In this document: in pieces, positions 19,734-28,175 of the stretch
Layout of the letters: the number at the start of each line of letters is the position of its first letter
Position numbering within the stretch: the stretch's first letter is position 1
Notes under the pieces: model-generated
What the model was told of the DNA's origin: nothing
Seen by the model: only the letters and a program-made list of their open reading frames with translations
The model's database searches: none
Position numbers and translations under genes: made by a program
Source: Pseudovibrio denitrificans JCM 12308
GTDB taxonomy: Bacteria > Pseudomonadota > Alphaproteobacteria > Rhizobiales > Stappiaceae
Assembly: GCF_001310815.1 (NCBI RefSeq)
Contig: NZ_BAZK01000012.1
Coordinates: 62,001 to 126,000 of the forward strand
Reading direction: 5' to 3'
Length of the DNA stretch: 64,000 nt

Positions 19734-21202
19734 TTACGCGTCCAGCATGCGTTTCAGCAGCTCCAGCTCCTGTGCCAGACCATTGTCTGCCTTGGAGAGC
19801 TCTTCGATTTTACGAACTGCGTGAAGCACTGTTGTGTGGTCACGGTTGCCGAAGCGACGACCAATCTCTGGCAGAGACCGTGGGGTCATCATCTTGGCGA
19901 GATACATTGCGATCTGACGCGGACGCACGATGGTGCGGGTACGGCGTGCAGAAAGCAGATCTGCTTTTGTGACGTTATAATGTTTGGAAACGACGCGCTG
20001 AATGTCTTCGATTTTAACGCGACGTGGCTCAGCTGCACGGATGAGATCACGCAGAGTGATTTCAGCCATTTCCAGAGTTACCGGAGAGTTGGTCAGCTGA
20101 TTGTGTGCAACGAGACGGTTCAGAGCGCCTTCAAGGTCACGACCGGAGGAGGTGACGTTGCGCGCAACGTAGTCCAGAACAGCGTCCGGCACGGTGAAGT
20201 TCGGGTATGAGCGCTGCTGCGCGCGCATACGGTCTTCGATGATGGCGCGACGAAGCTGGAAATCTGGCTCGGAGATATTTACGACCAGACCACCTGCCAG
20301 GCGGGAGCGAACGCGATCATCCAGCTTTCCAATTCAGCCGGAGCGCGGTCAGCTGCAACAACAACCTGACGAGCACCATCAATCAATGCATTAAGAGTGT
20401 GGCAGAACTCCTGCTGCACCTGCTTGCCGTGAAGGAACTGCATGTCATCGATCAGAAGAAGATCGATAGAACGCAAAGTTTCCTTAAAGGACATTGCAGA
20501 CTGTGCCTGAAGCGCTGCAACAAAGCGGTACATGAAATGCTCTGCAGTGAGATACAGAACGCGGCGACCAGCCATACGGGCCTGATTTGCAATCGCCTGC
20601 ATCAGGTGGGTCTTACCCAGACCTACAGAAGCATGGAGGTAGAGTGGGTTAAAGGTTACAACGCCGCCGCCTGCAACTTGCTTAGCTGCAGCAAGAGCGA
20701 GAACGTTGGATTCACCTTCAACAAAACTATCGAAGACGTATTTCGGATCGAGGGAAGCACCTTCGAGCACGTCTTTGGAGGAGAGGTCGGAACGACCAGC
20801 CCGGCCACCCATCATAGCAGGTGCTGGGGATGCGGCGCGCAGTCCAACAGGATCGTTTACCTGAATTGGGCGCATATCAGCTGCCTTGCCACCCAGTGCT
20901 GGGCGTGCAGCTGGCTTAGCCGCTGCTGGACGTGGACGAACAGCACCACGTACGGTGAGTTCGATTTTATGAATGTCGTCGCATTCATTTTTCCAAAGTC
21001 CCATCAGACGCTCTGAGTAATGAGACTGGATCCATTGCTTTAGAAACCGAGTAGGAACGGACAGACGGACGGTGCCGTTGTTGTGCCCTTCCATATCAAC
21101 GCGTGCAAACCAGCTGGTGAATACGTCTTCACCAAGTTCCGCACGTAGACGCTTCTTAACGCGATCCCATTGCTCCGGCCCTGGAGCTTCCTGAACGTGC
21201 AT
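19734..21202 (-). CDS. dnaA: Chromosomal replication initiator DnaA; frame broken once
   Basis: The AAA+ initiator that binds DnaA boxes and opens oriC. The ATG at 21202 has a textbook AAGGAGG site; about 489 residues when repaired. Domain I is [21 protein letters not shown]. The AAA+ core has [22 protein letters not shown] (Walker A, here as SVGLGKTH) and [13 protein letters not shown] (Walker B). Domain IV ends with the DnaA signature [20 protein letters not shown]. The frame breaks at 20323/20324: after AELES the first frame runs into 14 unrelated residues, while restoring one base gives [20 protein letters not shown], exactly the expected sensor region. Loss of this gene would be lethal, so a base-call error is the simplest reading. 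Confidence 0.95.
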
Positions 21203-21377
21203 GCTCGCCTCCTTGCAGCCGTTGGGTATTCCGCCACAGATACCCAACCTTTAAATCAAATTTGCTCATTTTGAGCTTTGTTGTACCAGACGCTTTTTAT
21301 TTCGTTGTCATTAGACAAAAACATCACATCGGTGCGACGCCAACGCACCGTTGCTGAATTCTAATATTTCTTGGGAG

Positions 21378-21812
21378 CTATCCTTGGCTCCACGGAAGGC
21401 CTTGCGCCTTCCACCCAGAAACCGAGCCTCGATGACCTTCAGCATCATGACCGCCTTCAAAGCCATCTGCTACGTTGTAGCAGTTTGTATAGCCAAGGGC
21501 TGTCATTGCAATCGCTGCTGCCTTACTTCGTACTCCAGAGCGGCACAAAAAGTAGATTGCAGCGTTTTGGTCAAGTCCTTTTTGCGCCAGAAGGTCAGAA
21601 AGTTGACTCGCAAAGCCCTCGTGAGGGCCGTTGGATGGGAATCCCTGCCATTCAGCGAGGATGACTTCCTTACCCAACATGGAAAGATCAGGTATGCCTA
21701 CAAAGGTCCATTCAGCGTTGGTTCTCACATCTACAAGAGTTGCAGAACTATCAGCTTTCAAGCTCTCGAAAACATCCGTTACGTTTCGATCGCCTGCATA
21801 GGCCTCATGCAT
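21378..21812 (-). CDS. Rhodanese-like domain protein
   Basis: A 144-residue single-domain rhodanese, cytoplasmic. ATLVDVRTNAEWTFVGIPDL begins the fold, and the active-site loop is CRSGVRS with the persulfide-forming Cys at residue 90, so catalysis of sulfur transfer is plausible. It lies upstream of dnaA on the same strand, with about 175 bases between them. Sulfur acceptor unknown. Confidence 0.9.
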   Translation of the reverse strand: MHEAYAGDRNVTDVFESLKADSSATLVDVRTNAEWTFVGIPDLSMLGKEVILAEWQGFPSNGPHEGFASQLSDLLAQKGLDQNAAIYFLCRSGVRSKAAAIAMTALGYTNCYNVADGFEGGHDAEGHRGSVSGWKAQGLPWSQG

Positions 21813-22442
21813 AGAACTTCCATTTACTAACCTAGACGCATTCCGTTAACTCACCCAAATGAGTGGGCCACTATAAAAAGACTCAAAATCGAATTTCAAG
21901 AAAAATCCAAAGGGGGAAGCAATAAAAGCAGCAAAATGACGCAACAACTCTAGTAGCCTAGATTGCAATTACTATAAAATGCAACGTCTAGACTTTACGC
22001 CTTCTGACCAGCCTTGCCCGACCCTGGTTCGATTCTTCTAACTTGTATGCTGGGATCGGGTAGCAACCCGACTTCTTCTTGACCATACACAGCCGATTTT
22101 GGTCCCGCAATAGCGGAAAGTTTACAAAACGCAAATGCCCTTTCTGTGACGCAAGGTCAAGCCCATATGTCGTCAACGGCTAAGTTCGGCAAAAAGCAGT
22201 GAACTCAACAACTTTCTTCATATGCACTTGGTTAATGGCGGGCGGCTAAGGCGAATAAAAAAAAATTATCCGGCCGTCACTTGACTCGCCAAGAATCTGC
22301 TCTTTTCAGCTGCGACAATTTTAACCTAGAGCTAACCTATTGTTTTTTAAGGATTTTCCTTGACAGGCTCCGAGACTATTCCACAGGCTATTCGCCGCGA
22401 AAATGCCCCAGTTTTATCCTAGGGTAAGCTTATCCAGCTAAC
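21813..22442. other. Long intergenic region upstream of the rhodanese/dnaA genes
   Basis: About 630 bases with no convincing gene. The part from 22255 to 22440 is rich in TTATCC hexamers (three, followed by GGC, TAG and AGC) and contains TTCCACAG, AT runs and a poly-A tract. These are degenerate relatives of DnaA boxes (TTATCCACA). A 62-codon ORF around 21988-22176 lacks a ribosome-binding site. An origin is possible but weakly supported. Confidence 0.3.
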
Positions 22443-22474
22443 AAAAAAGCCCGGCCATACGACCGGGCTTTTTT
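22443..22474 (-). terminator. Terminator of rpsT
   Basis: A perfect 12-bp stem AAAAAAGCCCGG / CCGGGCTTTTTT with an eight-base loop lies directly after the rpsT stop. A T-tract is present on both strands. Confidence 0.9.
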
Positions 22475-22491
22475 AGTCCAAAAAACTTGGA

Positions 22492-22758
22492 TTAGGCGCC
22501 GAGTGCCTTAATACGAGCATTCAGACGGGATACCTTGCGAGACGCAGTGTTCGCATGGATAACGCCTTTAGTAGATGCACGCATGATTTCAGGCTGTGCA
22601 ACTTTGAATGCTTCGTTAGCAGCTGTCTGGTCACCCGCGACAATTGCTTCTTCCACTTTACGTACGAAAGTACGTACGCGGCTACGGCGAGCCTTATTAG
22701 TGGCCGTCTGGCGGGCAATTTTACGTGCCGCCTTCTTGGCCGAAGGAGTGTTGGCCAT
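22492..22758 (-). CDS. rpsT: 30S ribosomal protein S20
   Basis: An 88-residue basic protein that binds 16S rRNA in the small subunit. [22 protein letters not shown] opens it and the C-terminus is [19 protein letters not shown], the standard S20 pattern and length. The location next to dnaA and an enoyl-CoA hydratase gene is the usual one in Hyphomicrobiales. A strong terminator follows. Confidence 0.97.
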   Translation of the reverse strand: MANTPSAKKAARKIARQTATNKARRSRVRTFVRKVEEAIVAGDQTAANEAFKVAQPEIMRASTKGVIHANTASRKVSRLNARIKALGA

Positions 22759-22936
22759 GGGCTCTGTCCTGATCTGTCAGTAAGAACTGTTTTCAAATCG
22801 CGAACGAGGCCGCCCAGAGCCGCCCCGGTCAAACGAATTCAGTGACGAACAAAATCCGCCACCGGTTGTGGAGCGCTTATAGTTGGGAGTCTTAGCCTCG
22901 TCAATGAAAAAAGGTGTAGACCTGCCCAAAATCGGC

Positions 22937-23710
22937 TTATCCGTCTTCGAATTCAGGTTTTCTCTTTTCGATGAAGGCCTTCATACCTTCTTTTTGATCG
23001 CTGGTTGCAAACATAGAATGGAACAAGCGACGCTCAAAACGAATACCTTCTGCAAGGGTTACTTCGTAAGAGCGGTTTACACTTTCCTTCGTCATCATAA
23101 CAATTGGAGTCGAGAAAATTGCAATCTTTTCAGCAGCTTTGAGTGCTTCCTCGACCAGATCGTCATTTGCAACAACGCGGGAGACAAGACCGGACCGCTC
23201 AGCTTCAGCTGCATCCATCATACGGCCTGTCAAGCACATTTCCATTGCTTTCGACTTGCCAACAAGCCTTGTTAATCTCTGTGTACCACCTGCACCTGGC
23301 ATAACGCCAAGTTTGATCTCTGGCTGGCCAAACTGAGCAGATTCCGCTGCCAGAATGAAATCACACATCATGGCAAGCTCACAGCCACCGCCCAGCGCGA
23401 AGCCTGCAACAGCTGCGATGATCGGCTTACGCTTCTGCGCGATCTGGTCCCAGCTGGTGATGAAGTCCATCAGATAGGTCTGCGGATAGTCGTACTCTGC
23501 CATCACTTTAATGTCAGCGCCCGCAGCAAATGCCTTTTCGGAGCCGGTGATGACTGTCGCGCCAATTTCAGGATCGCGATCAAAAACGTTCAGCGCTTCA
23601 TCGAGCTCAGCGATCAGGTCGCTGTTCAGCGCGTTCAATACTTTCGGGCGGTTTAGCGTAATCAGGCCAACCTTGCCGCGTGTCTCAACCAGAATATTCT
23701 CGTAGGACAT
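22937..23710 (-). CDS. Enoyl-CoA hydratase
   Basis: A crotonase-fold enzyme of 257 residues that hydrates trans-2-enoyl-CoA. The oxyanion-hole residues are in [11 protein letters not shown] and [16 protein letters not shown], and the second catalytic Glu is in [20 protein letters not shown], so both acid/base glutamates are present. The gene sits in the conserved echA-rpsT-dnaA neighbourhood, and is a likely short-chain hydratase of beta-oxidation or aromatic degradation (FadB/PaaF-like). The exact chain preference cannot be read. Confidence 0.92.
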   Translation of the reverse strand: MSYENILVETRGKVGLITLNRPKVLNALNSDLIAELDEALNVFDRDPEIGATVITGSEKAFAAGADIKVMAEYDYPQTYLMDFITSWDQIAQKRKPIIAAVAGFALGGGCELAMMCDFILAAESAQFGQPEIKLGVMPGAGGTQRLTRLVGKSKAMEMCLTGRMMDAAEAERSGLVSRVVANDDLVEEALKAAEKIAIFSTPIVMMTKESVNRSYEVTLAEGIRFERRLFHSMFATSDQKEGMKAFIEKRKPEFEDG

Positions 23711-23800
23711 ATGTCCCTCCCAATAAAATCAACTTGGATTTCTGCCCTAACATTGAAGAGTGATGGCTTAGCGGCAAGGTAGCCGTTTGTCTTAGTTCTA

Positions 23801-24905
23801 TCAGGCGGTGGCGTTCGCCCGCTCCGGGAACAGCCCCGCAAGCCCTACTTTGCTTGCCGCGCAGACACCGCGTTCGGTGATCAAAGCGGTGACGTATTTG
23901 GATGGTGTTACGTCAAACGCAAAGTTGGAGAGTGGGGTTTCCGGTGGGCAGATGCGCACCTTCTCGACGTCACCAGCGGCTGTTTCACCGCTGATCCATG
24001 CAACTTCTTCACCGCCACGCTCTTCGATCGGGATTTCCTTCAGGCCATCTGCGACCGTCCAGTCGATGGTGGAGGAAGGGAGTGCCACGTAGAACGGTAC
24101 GCCGTTGTCGTGAGCTGCAAGCGCTTTGAGGTAGGTGCCGATCTTGTTGCAGACGTCTCCGTGTGCGGTGGTTCTGTCGGTGCCGACGATGCAAAGGTCC
24201 ACCATGCCGTGCTGCATAAGGTGGCCGCCAGCGTTGTCGACCAGCAGCGTGTGCGGAACACCGTGTTCGCCCAGCTCCCAGGCGGTGAGGCCAGCGCCCT
24301 GATTGCGTGGGCGGGTTTCATCTACCAGACATGGACCTTCAGCCTTTGTTATGGGCGTGATAAATCGGAGAGGTCGCGGTACCCCAGTCTACAGTGGCCA
24401 GCCAACCAGCGTTGCAGTGGGTCAGAATGTTAATGGTGTCGCCTGGGCTTTTCTGCGCGGCGATCTCTTCGATGAGCTTGAGGCCGTGTTTACCGATGGA
24501 CTCGTTGCAGGCCACGTCTTCATCGGAGATCTCGATGGCACGCTGCCATGCGGCGTCTGCGCGTTGTTCCAGTGGCAGTTGAGAAAGGCAGCTGCGCATG
24601 TCGTTCAGCGCCCAGCGCAGGTTGATTGCTGTGGGGCGGGTGGCATGCAGCACCTCCCATGCATTGTCCAGCGATGCATCACTTGGGTCTCTTGCCATTT
24701 CCAGCGCCACGCCAAAGGCGGCTGTTGCGCCAATCAGCGGGGCTCCGCGGACCCACATGTCTTTGATGGACACAGCTGCGTCTTCCAGCGTGCGCAGCTC
24801 GACCTCAACAAAACGATGGGGGAGGCACGTCTGGTCGATGATCCCGACTGTTTTACCAGCTTCCAGCGGCCAAATAGAACGGTATGCCTTACCATGAACC
24901 TTCAT
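23801..24905 (-). CDS. mtnA: S-methyl-5-thioribose-1-phosphate isomerase MtnA; frame broken twice
   Basis: The methionine-salvage enzyme converting methylthioribose-1-phosphate to methylthioribulose-1-phosphate. Repaired length is about 368 residues. The N-terminal part has [17 protein letters not shown] and the catalytic-Cys segment [12 protein letters not shown]. The C-terminal part has [21 protein letters not shown] with the catalytic Asp. Two one-base losses interrupt it: after KG at 24341/24342, and at about 24325 where a TAG appears. Repair gives [24 protein letters not shown], the expected family sequence. No other mtn genes are adjacent. Confidence 0.92.
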
Positions 24906-25142
24906 CGCGACGTCTCCTACCCATGTGAGCGATATGTGCGTCAGATTATCGGATTTTTCGAAGGCTCCATCTGCAATTTATCGCGTCCGGTTTCTTTTCC
25001 TCATAAAGTTCTTCAGGTGACCGGTTCCGCTTCGTCGATTTAGATGAAACCCCTTCATCTCCTCTTTAACCATAATGCGCTACGCTGATCTTCCGTGTCT
25101 GTTTACACTTCAACTATGCCGGGTTGATGAAAGAGGCTCTCA

Positions 25143-25997
25143 ATGGCTCCGCAAGATACTGATATTCGCATTATGGACGAGGATGGCATTCTGACCATGT
25201 TGGATTGGGCCGCATCTGAAGGCTGGAATCCGGGTGAGGATGATGCTCCTTCCTATTATGCGGCGGATTCTGAAGGGTATCTGGGCTGTTATCTGAACAA
25301 TCAGCTGGTTTCGATGGTCTCTGCGGTGAAGTACGGCGAGACCTTTGGCTTTCTCGGCTTTTACATTTGCCACCCGGAGTTTCGCAGGCAAGGTCTGGGT
25401 GCATTGATATGGAATGCAGCCATGCGACGTCTGGAAGGGCGGACCATTGGTCTTGATGGGGTGGTTGAGGAACAGGACAACTATGCCAAGTCCGGTTTCA
25501 AGCTCGTTCACCAGAACATGCGGTATTGCGGCCTTTCCAACATCACCATGCCGATGGACCAGCGCATCTCCATTATTGGCAAGGGCATTCTGCCCAGCAT
25601 CATCGAGTATGACCGCAACTACTTCCCCGCAGAGCGTGCTGCCTTTCTGGAGCGATGGCTTGAGCCCATGAACCCGATGCGGCGCGGTGTTTATCTGGTT
25701 GAGAACGGAAGTGTGCAGGGTTACGGCGTTATCCGTGCAGCGCGAGATGGCTTCCGCATTGGACCGATGGCAGCAGAAACGCCTGAAGGCGCAGATCTCA
25801 TCTTCCGCGCATTGGCTGGCAGCGCAAAAGGCCAGATGATCAACATCGACCTGCCTTTGCCCAACGAACAAGCCGTCGAACTGGCAGAACGCTACGAACT
25901 ATCACCCGTGTTCGCTACCGCCAGAATGTATAAGGGACAGGACCCCAACCTGCCACTGGACAAAATCTATAGCTTTGCGAGTTATGAGTTGGGGTAA
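25143..25997 (+). CDS. GNAT-family N-acetyltransferase, two-domain (YitH/HolE-like)
   Basis: A 284-residue cytoplasmic acyltransferase. An N-terminal GNAT domain carries the acetyl-CoA loop HPEFRRQGLGALIWNAAM (about 79-96). It is followed by a second GNAT-like C-terminal half (SVQGYGVIRAARDGFRIGPM), as in the YitH group. GAGG lies a few bases before the ATG. It is monocistronic and converges on the toxin-antitoxin pair. Substrate unknown. Confidence 0.8.
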   Translation: MAPQDTDIRIMDEDGILTMLDWAASEGWNPGEDDAPSYYAADSEGYLGCYLNNQLVSMVSAVKYGETFGFLGFYICHPEFRRQGLGALIWNAAMRRLEGRTIGLDGVVEEQDNYAKSGFKLVHQNMRYCGLSNITMPMDQRISIIGKGILPSIIEYDRNYFPAERAAFLERWLEPMNPMRRGVYLVENGSVQGYGVIRAARDGFRIGPMAAETPEGADLIFRALAGSAKGQMINIDLPLPNEQAVELAERYELSPVFATARMYKGQDPNLPLDKIYSFASYELG

Positions 25998-26042
25998 GAT
26001 AGAGAATTTAGGCTTCTGTATGGGAAGAAATGAGCACGCTCC

Positions 26043-26564
26043 TCAATTATCGGTAGGCTGGCGCTCGATTTCTTGCTCAATGGATTTGAGCGGCTTGAAA
26101 AGAGTAAGCGAGCTATTTGAGTCTATGGATTTAAAGAAGCCAAACTTCTCATAAAACGGCACCACATCCTCCGAAAGAGCATGAACCACAACGGCCGTAA
26201 CCCCAACAGACTTACTCACTTCATAAACTCGATCAAAGGCATCCAATAGAAGATCTGTGGCAATGCCATTCCCTTTCCAATCAACATCAATCGCCAGCCT
26301 GCCTAAAACAATAACTGGTAATGGGTTCGGCGTATTTCGAGCAATCGTCTTAGGGGCGATTTGCCTTTGGACTTGGCCCGCCGCTAGTGAATAATACGCA
26401 ATGACATTACTTTCATCATCTGCAATCACGAACACACGAGAACCATTACTTCTCTGCCATTTCAGCGCTCTTTGCTGAAGCCAGAGATTCATGCTGTTTA
26501 CACCACAGTCAAACTGGGAAGTGTCGTGGGAGCGACCGAATATCTCCGGCGGTCTCATTCCCAA
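26043..26564 (-). CDS. GNAT toxin of a type II toxin-antitoxin pair (TacT-like)
   Basis: A 173-residue GNAT protein. TacT-type toxins acetylate the amino group of charged tRNA and stop translation. Features: FDCGVNSMNLWLQQRA near the start, then IAYYSLAAGQVQ, the acetyl-CoA loop LGRLAIDVDWKGNGIATDLLLDA (R-x-x-G-x-G/A type) and the terminal VPFYEKFGF with the catalytic Tyr. It overlaps the upstream DUF1778 antitoxin gene by 10 bases, the usual antitoxin-first order. Activity is inferred from family and pairing. Confidence 0.85.
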   Translation of the reverse strand: MGMRPPEIFGRSHDTSQFDCGVNSMNLWLQQRALKWQRSNGSRVFVIADDESNVIAYYSLAAGQVQRQIAPKTIARNTPNPLPVIVLGRLAIDVDWKGNGIATDLLLDAFDRVYEVSKSVGVTAVVVHALSEDVVPFYEKFGFFKSIDSNSSLTLFKPLKSIEQEIERQPTDN

Positions 26565-26854
26565 CTTCTTTTCCGTTGACGGGCTTTGACAACGTATTCC
26601 GATGGTTTCGCAGGCCCCTCAACAGCTTTCGAAAATGCGTCGTAGCCAGCTTCGTCCCAGACCATTTTTGTTTGATCAAGCAACTCATCTTCCGCATACC
26701 GGGTTGCAGCATCAATCACCACGTCGGTTTGCGAGCGGCCCTGCATTTTTGCCACTCTATCGATAAGCTGAGCGACATGCTCCGGCATCCTGAATTGTTT
26801 AGGACGACGTTGGGAGGGAACATTCCTGCTTTCATCTTTTGAGGCGGCTCTCAT
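26555..26854 (-). CDS. DUF1778 ribbon-helix-helix antitoxin (TacA-like)
   Basis: About 99 residues from the ATG at 26854 (MRAASKDESRNVPS); a longer frame upstream would run into the operator. The N-terminal half is a ribbon-helix-helix: RPKQFRMPEHVAQLIDRVAKMQGRSQTDVVIDAA. The C-terminal half (FSKAVEGPAKPSEYVVKARQ) is the toxin-wrapping tail typical of TacA. It neutralises the GNAT toxin encoded right after it and likely represses the operon by binding the palindrome at 26907-26921. Confidence 0.85.
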   Translation of the reverse strand: MRAASKDESRNVPSQRRPKQFRMPEHVAQLIDRVAKMQGRSQTDVVIDAATRYAEDELLDQTKMVWDEAGYDAFSKAVEGPAKPSEYVVKARQRKRSWE

Positions 26855-26906
26855 GATGTATTCCTGCTCCTTGCGATAGGAACAAACAATAACAGATGAC
26901 AGCATT

Positions 26907-26921
26907 CAATACAATGTATTG
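26907..26921. promoter_or_regulatory. Operator-like palindrome of the toxin-antitoxin operon
   Basis: CAATACA-A-TGTATTG is a perfect 7-bp inverted repeat with a one-base centre, about 55 bases before the antitoxin ATG. It is flanked by a direct repeat GCATTCA. The position fits autoregulation by the ribbon-helix-helix antitoxin. Confidence 0.6.
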
Positions 26922-26941
26922 CATTCATTGGAATCTAGCTT

Positions 26942-27865
26942 CTACTGCGGCAGCAGCGTCTCCCGGTCTACCTGCTGTTCGCGAGCTTCTTCTTGTAGCC
27001 AGGCCTTGAAGGACTTCACGACTGGGCGGAGGGTGCGGTTTTCGGGGTAGACGAAGTGGTAGGCTGAGGAGAGTTTCAGGCTGATGTCGAAGAGGCGGAC
27101 CAGAGTGCCGGCGGCGAGTTCTTCTTCGATAAAGAACTTTGGCACCAGCGCTACCCCTAAGCCTGATGCGGCGGCCTGCGAGATCATGGTGAACTGATCG
27201 AAGCGCGGGCCCTGAAAGGCGCCATCTGTTTCGACACCTGCCAAAGAGAACCACTTTTGCCATGCATCCGGGCGGGTTGACTGGTGCAGGCGCATGACGT
27301 CTACCAGATCCTCCGGCGTGCGCAGGCTGTGCCTGTCGCGGAAGGCTCTGGAAGCGACCGGAATGACCTCTTCCTGAAACAGTGGCTCTGCAATGGCACC
27401 AGCCCAGACGGGTTCGCCGTAATGAATGGCGCCGTCGAATGGCTCTACTGAGAAATCAAAGGGACGCAGGCGGACGGAGAGATTGAAGCTGGCTTCCGGG
27501 TAGCGCTCGTGGAAACGCGGGAGGCGGCGGGCGAGCCAGCGGGTGCCGAAGGTTGGGAGCACGGCGACGTTCAGCACATCCTCACTGCCCGCAAAGGACA
27601 TCACCTGACGGGTGGCGCTGGTCATCTTTTCCAGCGTGCCGCGGATGTCGTGCAGGTAAATGCGTCCCGCATCTGTCAGAACAATGCGTTGGCGAATCCG
27701 TTTAAACAGCTCTACACCCAGACGCCCTTCCAACAAGCGCACCTGTTTGCTCACTGCGCCTTGAGTCAGGAACAGTTCTTCTGCGGCGCGGGTGAAACTG
27801 CCATGTCGCGCAGCGCTTTCAAAGGCAATCAAACAATCAATCGGGGGGATAAAACCACGCTTCAT
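26942..27865 (-). CDS. LysR-family regulator (GcvA-like)
   Basis: A 307-residue LysR protein: N-terminal helix-turn-helix (LIAFESAARHGSFTRAAEELFLTQGAVSKQVRLLE in parts), then a two-lobed effector domain. The start FIPPIDCLIAFESAARHGSFT is like GcvA/TrpI-group members. It is divergent from the lysine-type catabolic operon across about 310 bases that include a T-N11-A palindrome, so it very probably controls that operon in response to a pathway intermediate. The toxin-antitoxin module lies just behind it. Confidence 0.88.
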   Translation of the reverse strand: MKRGFIPPIDCLIAFESAARHGSFTRAAEELFLTQGAVSKQVRLLEGRLGVELFKRIRQRIVLTDAGRIYLHDIRGTLEKMTSATRQVMSFAGSEDVLNVAVLPTFGTRWLARRLPRFHERYPEASFNLSVRLRPFDFSVEPFDGAIHYGEPVWAGAIAEPLFQEEVIPVASRAFRDRHSLRTPEDLVDVMRLHQSTRPDAWQKWFSLAGVETDGAFQGPRFDQFTMISQAAASGLGVALVPKFFIEEELAAGTLVRLFDISLKLSSAYHFVYPENRTLRPVVKSFKAWLQEEAREQQVDRETLLPQ

Positions 27866-28175
27866 CCTGACCTCTCATGATGCCGTGGACAGCTCGAAAC
27901 TCCTGAAATCGCGAGGTTAGGCACAGCCAACACGATTAAATTTCGTTCTATCTGGCATCATCTCCTTCATAAAACAGAATCTCAAATAGGCCGGCACCCA
28001 TTATTATCTTACTGATTTTAAGCAGTTTTCTTCCTGACGCAAGATCCAGACGAAATTATCAGTCATTCCATATGCGAATGAATAATGGAAAAGACGTAGC
28101 TTTTACCGATGGTCCGGACAAGAGACACTCTGTTCAAATAACGAATTTAGCATCTCTCACAGTTTGGGGACTTCA
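27866..28175. promoter_or_regulatory. Divergent regulatory region with LysR-type palindrome
   Basis: About 310 bases between the LysR gene and the aldehyde dehydrogenase gene. At 28063-28081 lies TCATTC-N7-GAATGA, a perfect 6-bp inverted repeat that contains the T-N11-A core of LysR sites, about 95 bases before the dehydrogenase start. No gene seen. Confidence 0.55.

Noticed and set aside
21988-22176. 62-codon ORF upstream of the rhodanese gene, with a GGTTCGATTC stretch resembling a tRNA T-loop
   Set aside because: No ribosome-binding site for the ORF, and the bases around GGTTCGATTC do not form a T-stem or acceptor stem, so neither gene nor tRNA is supported.
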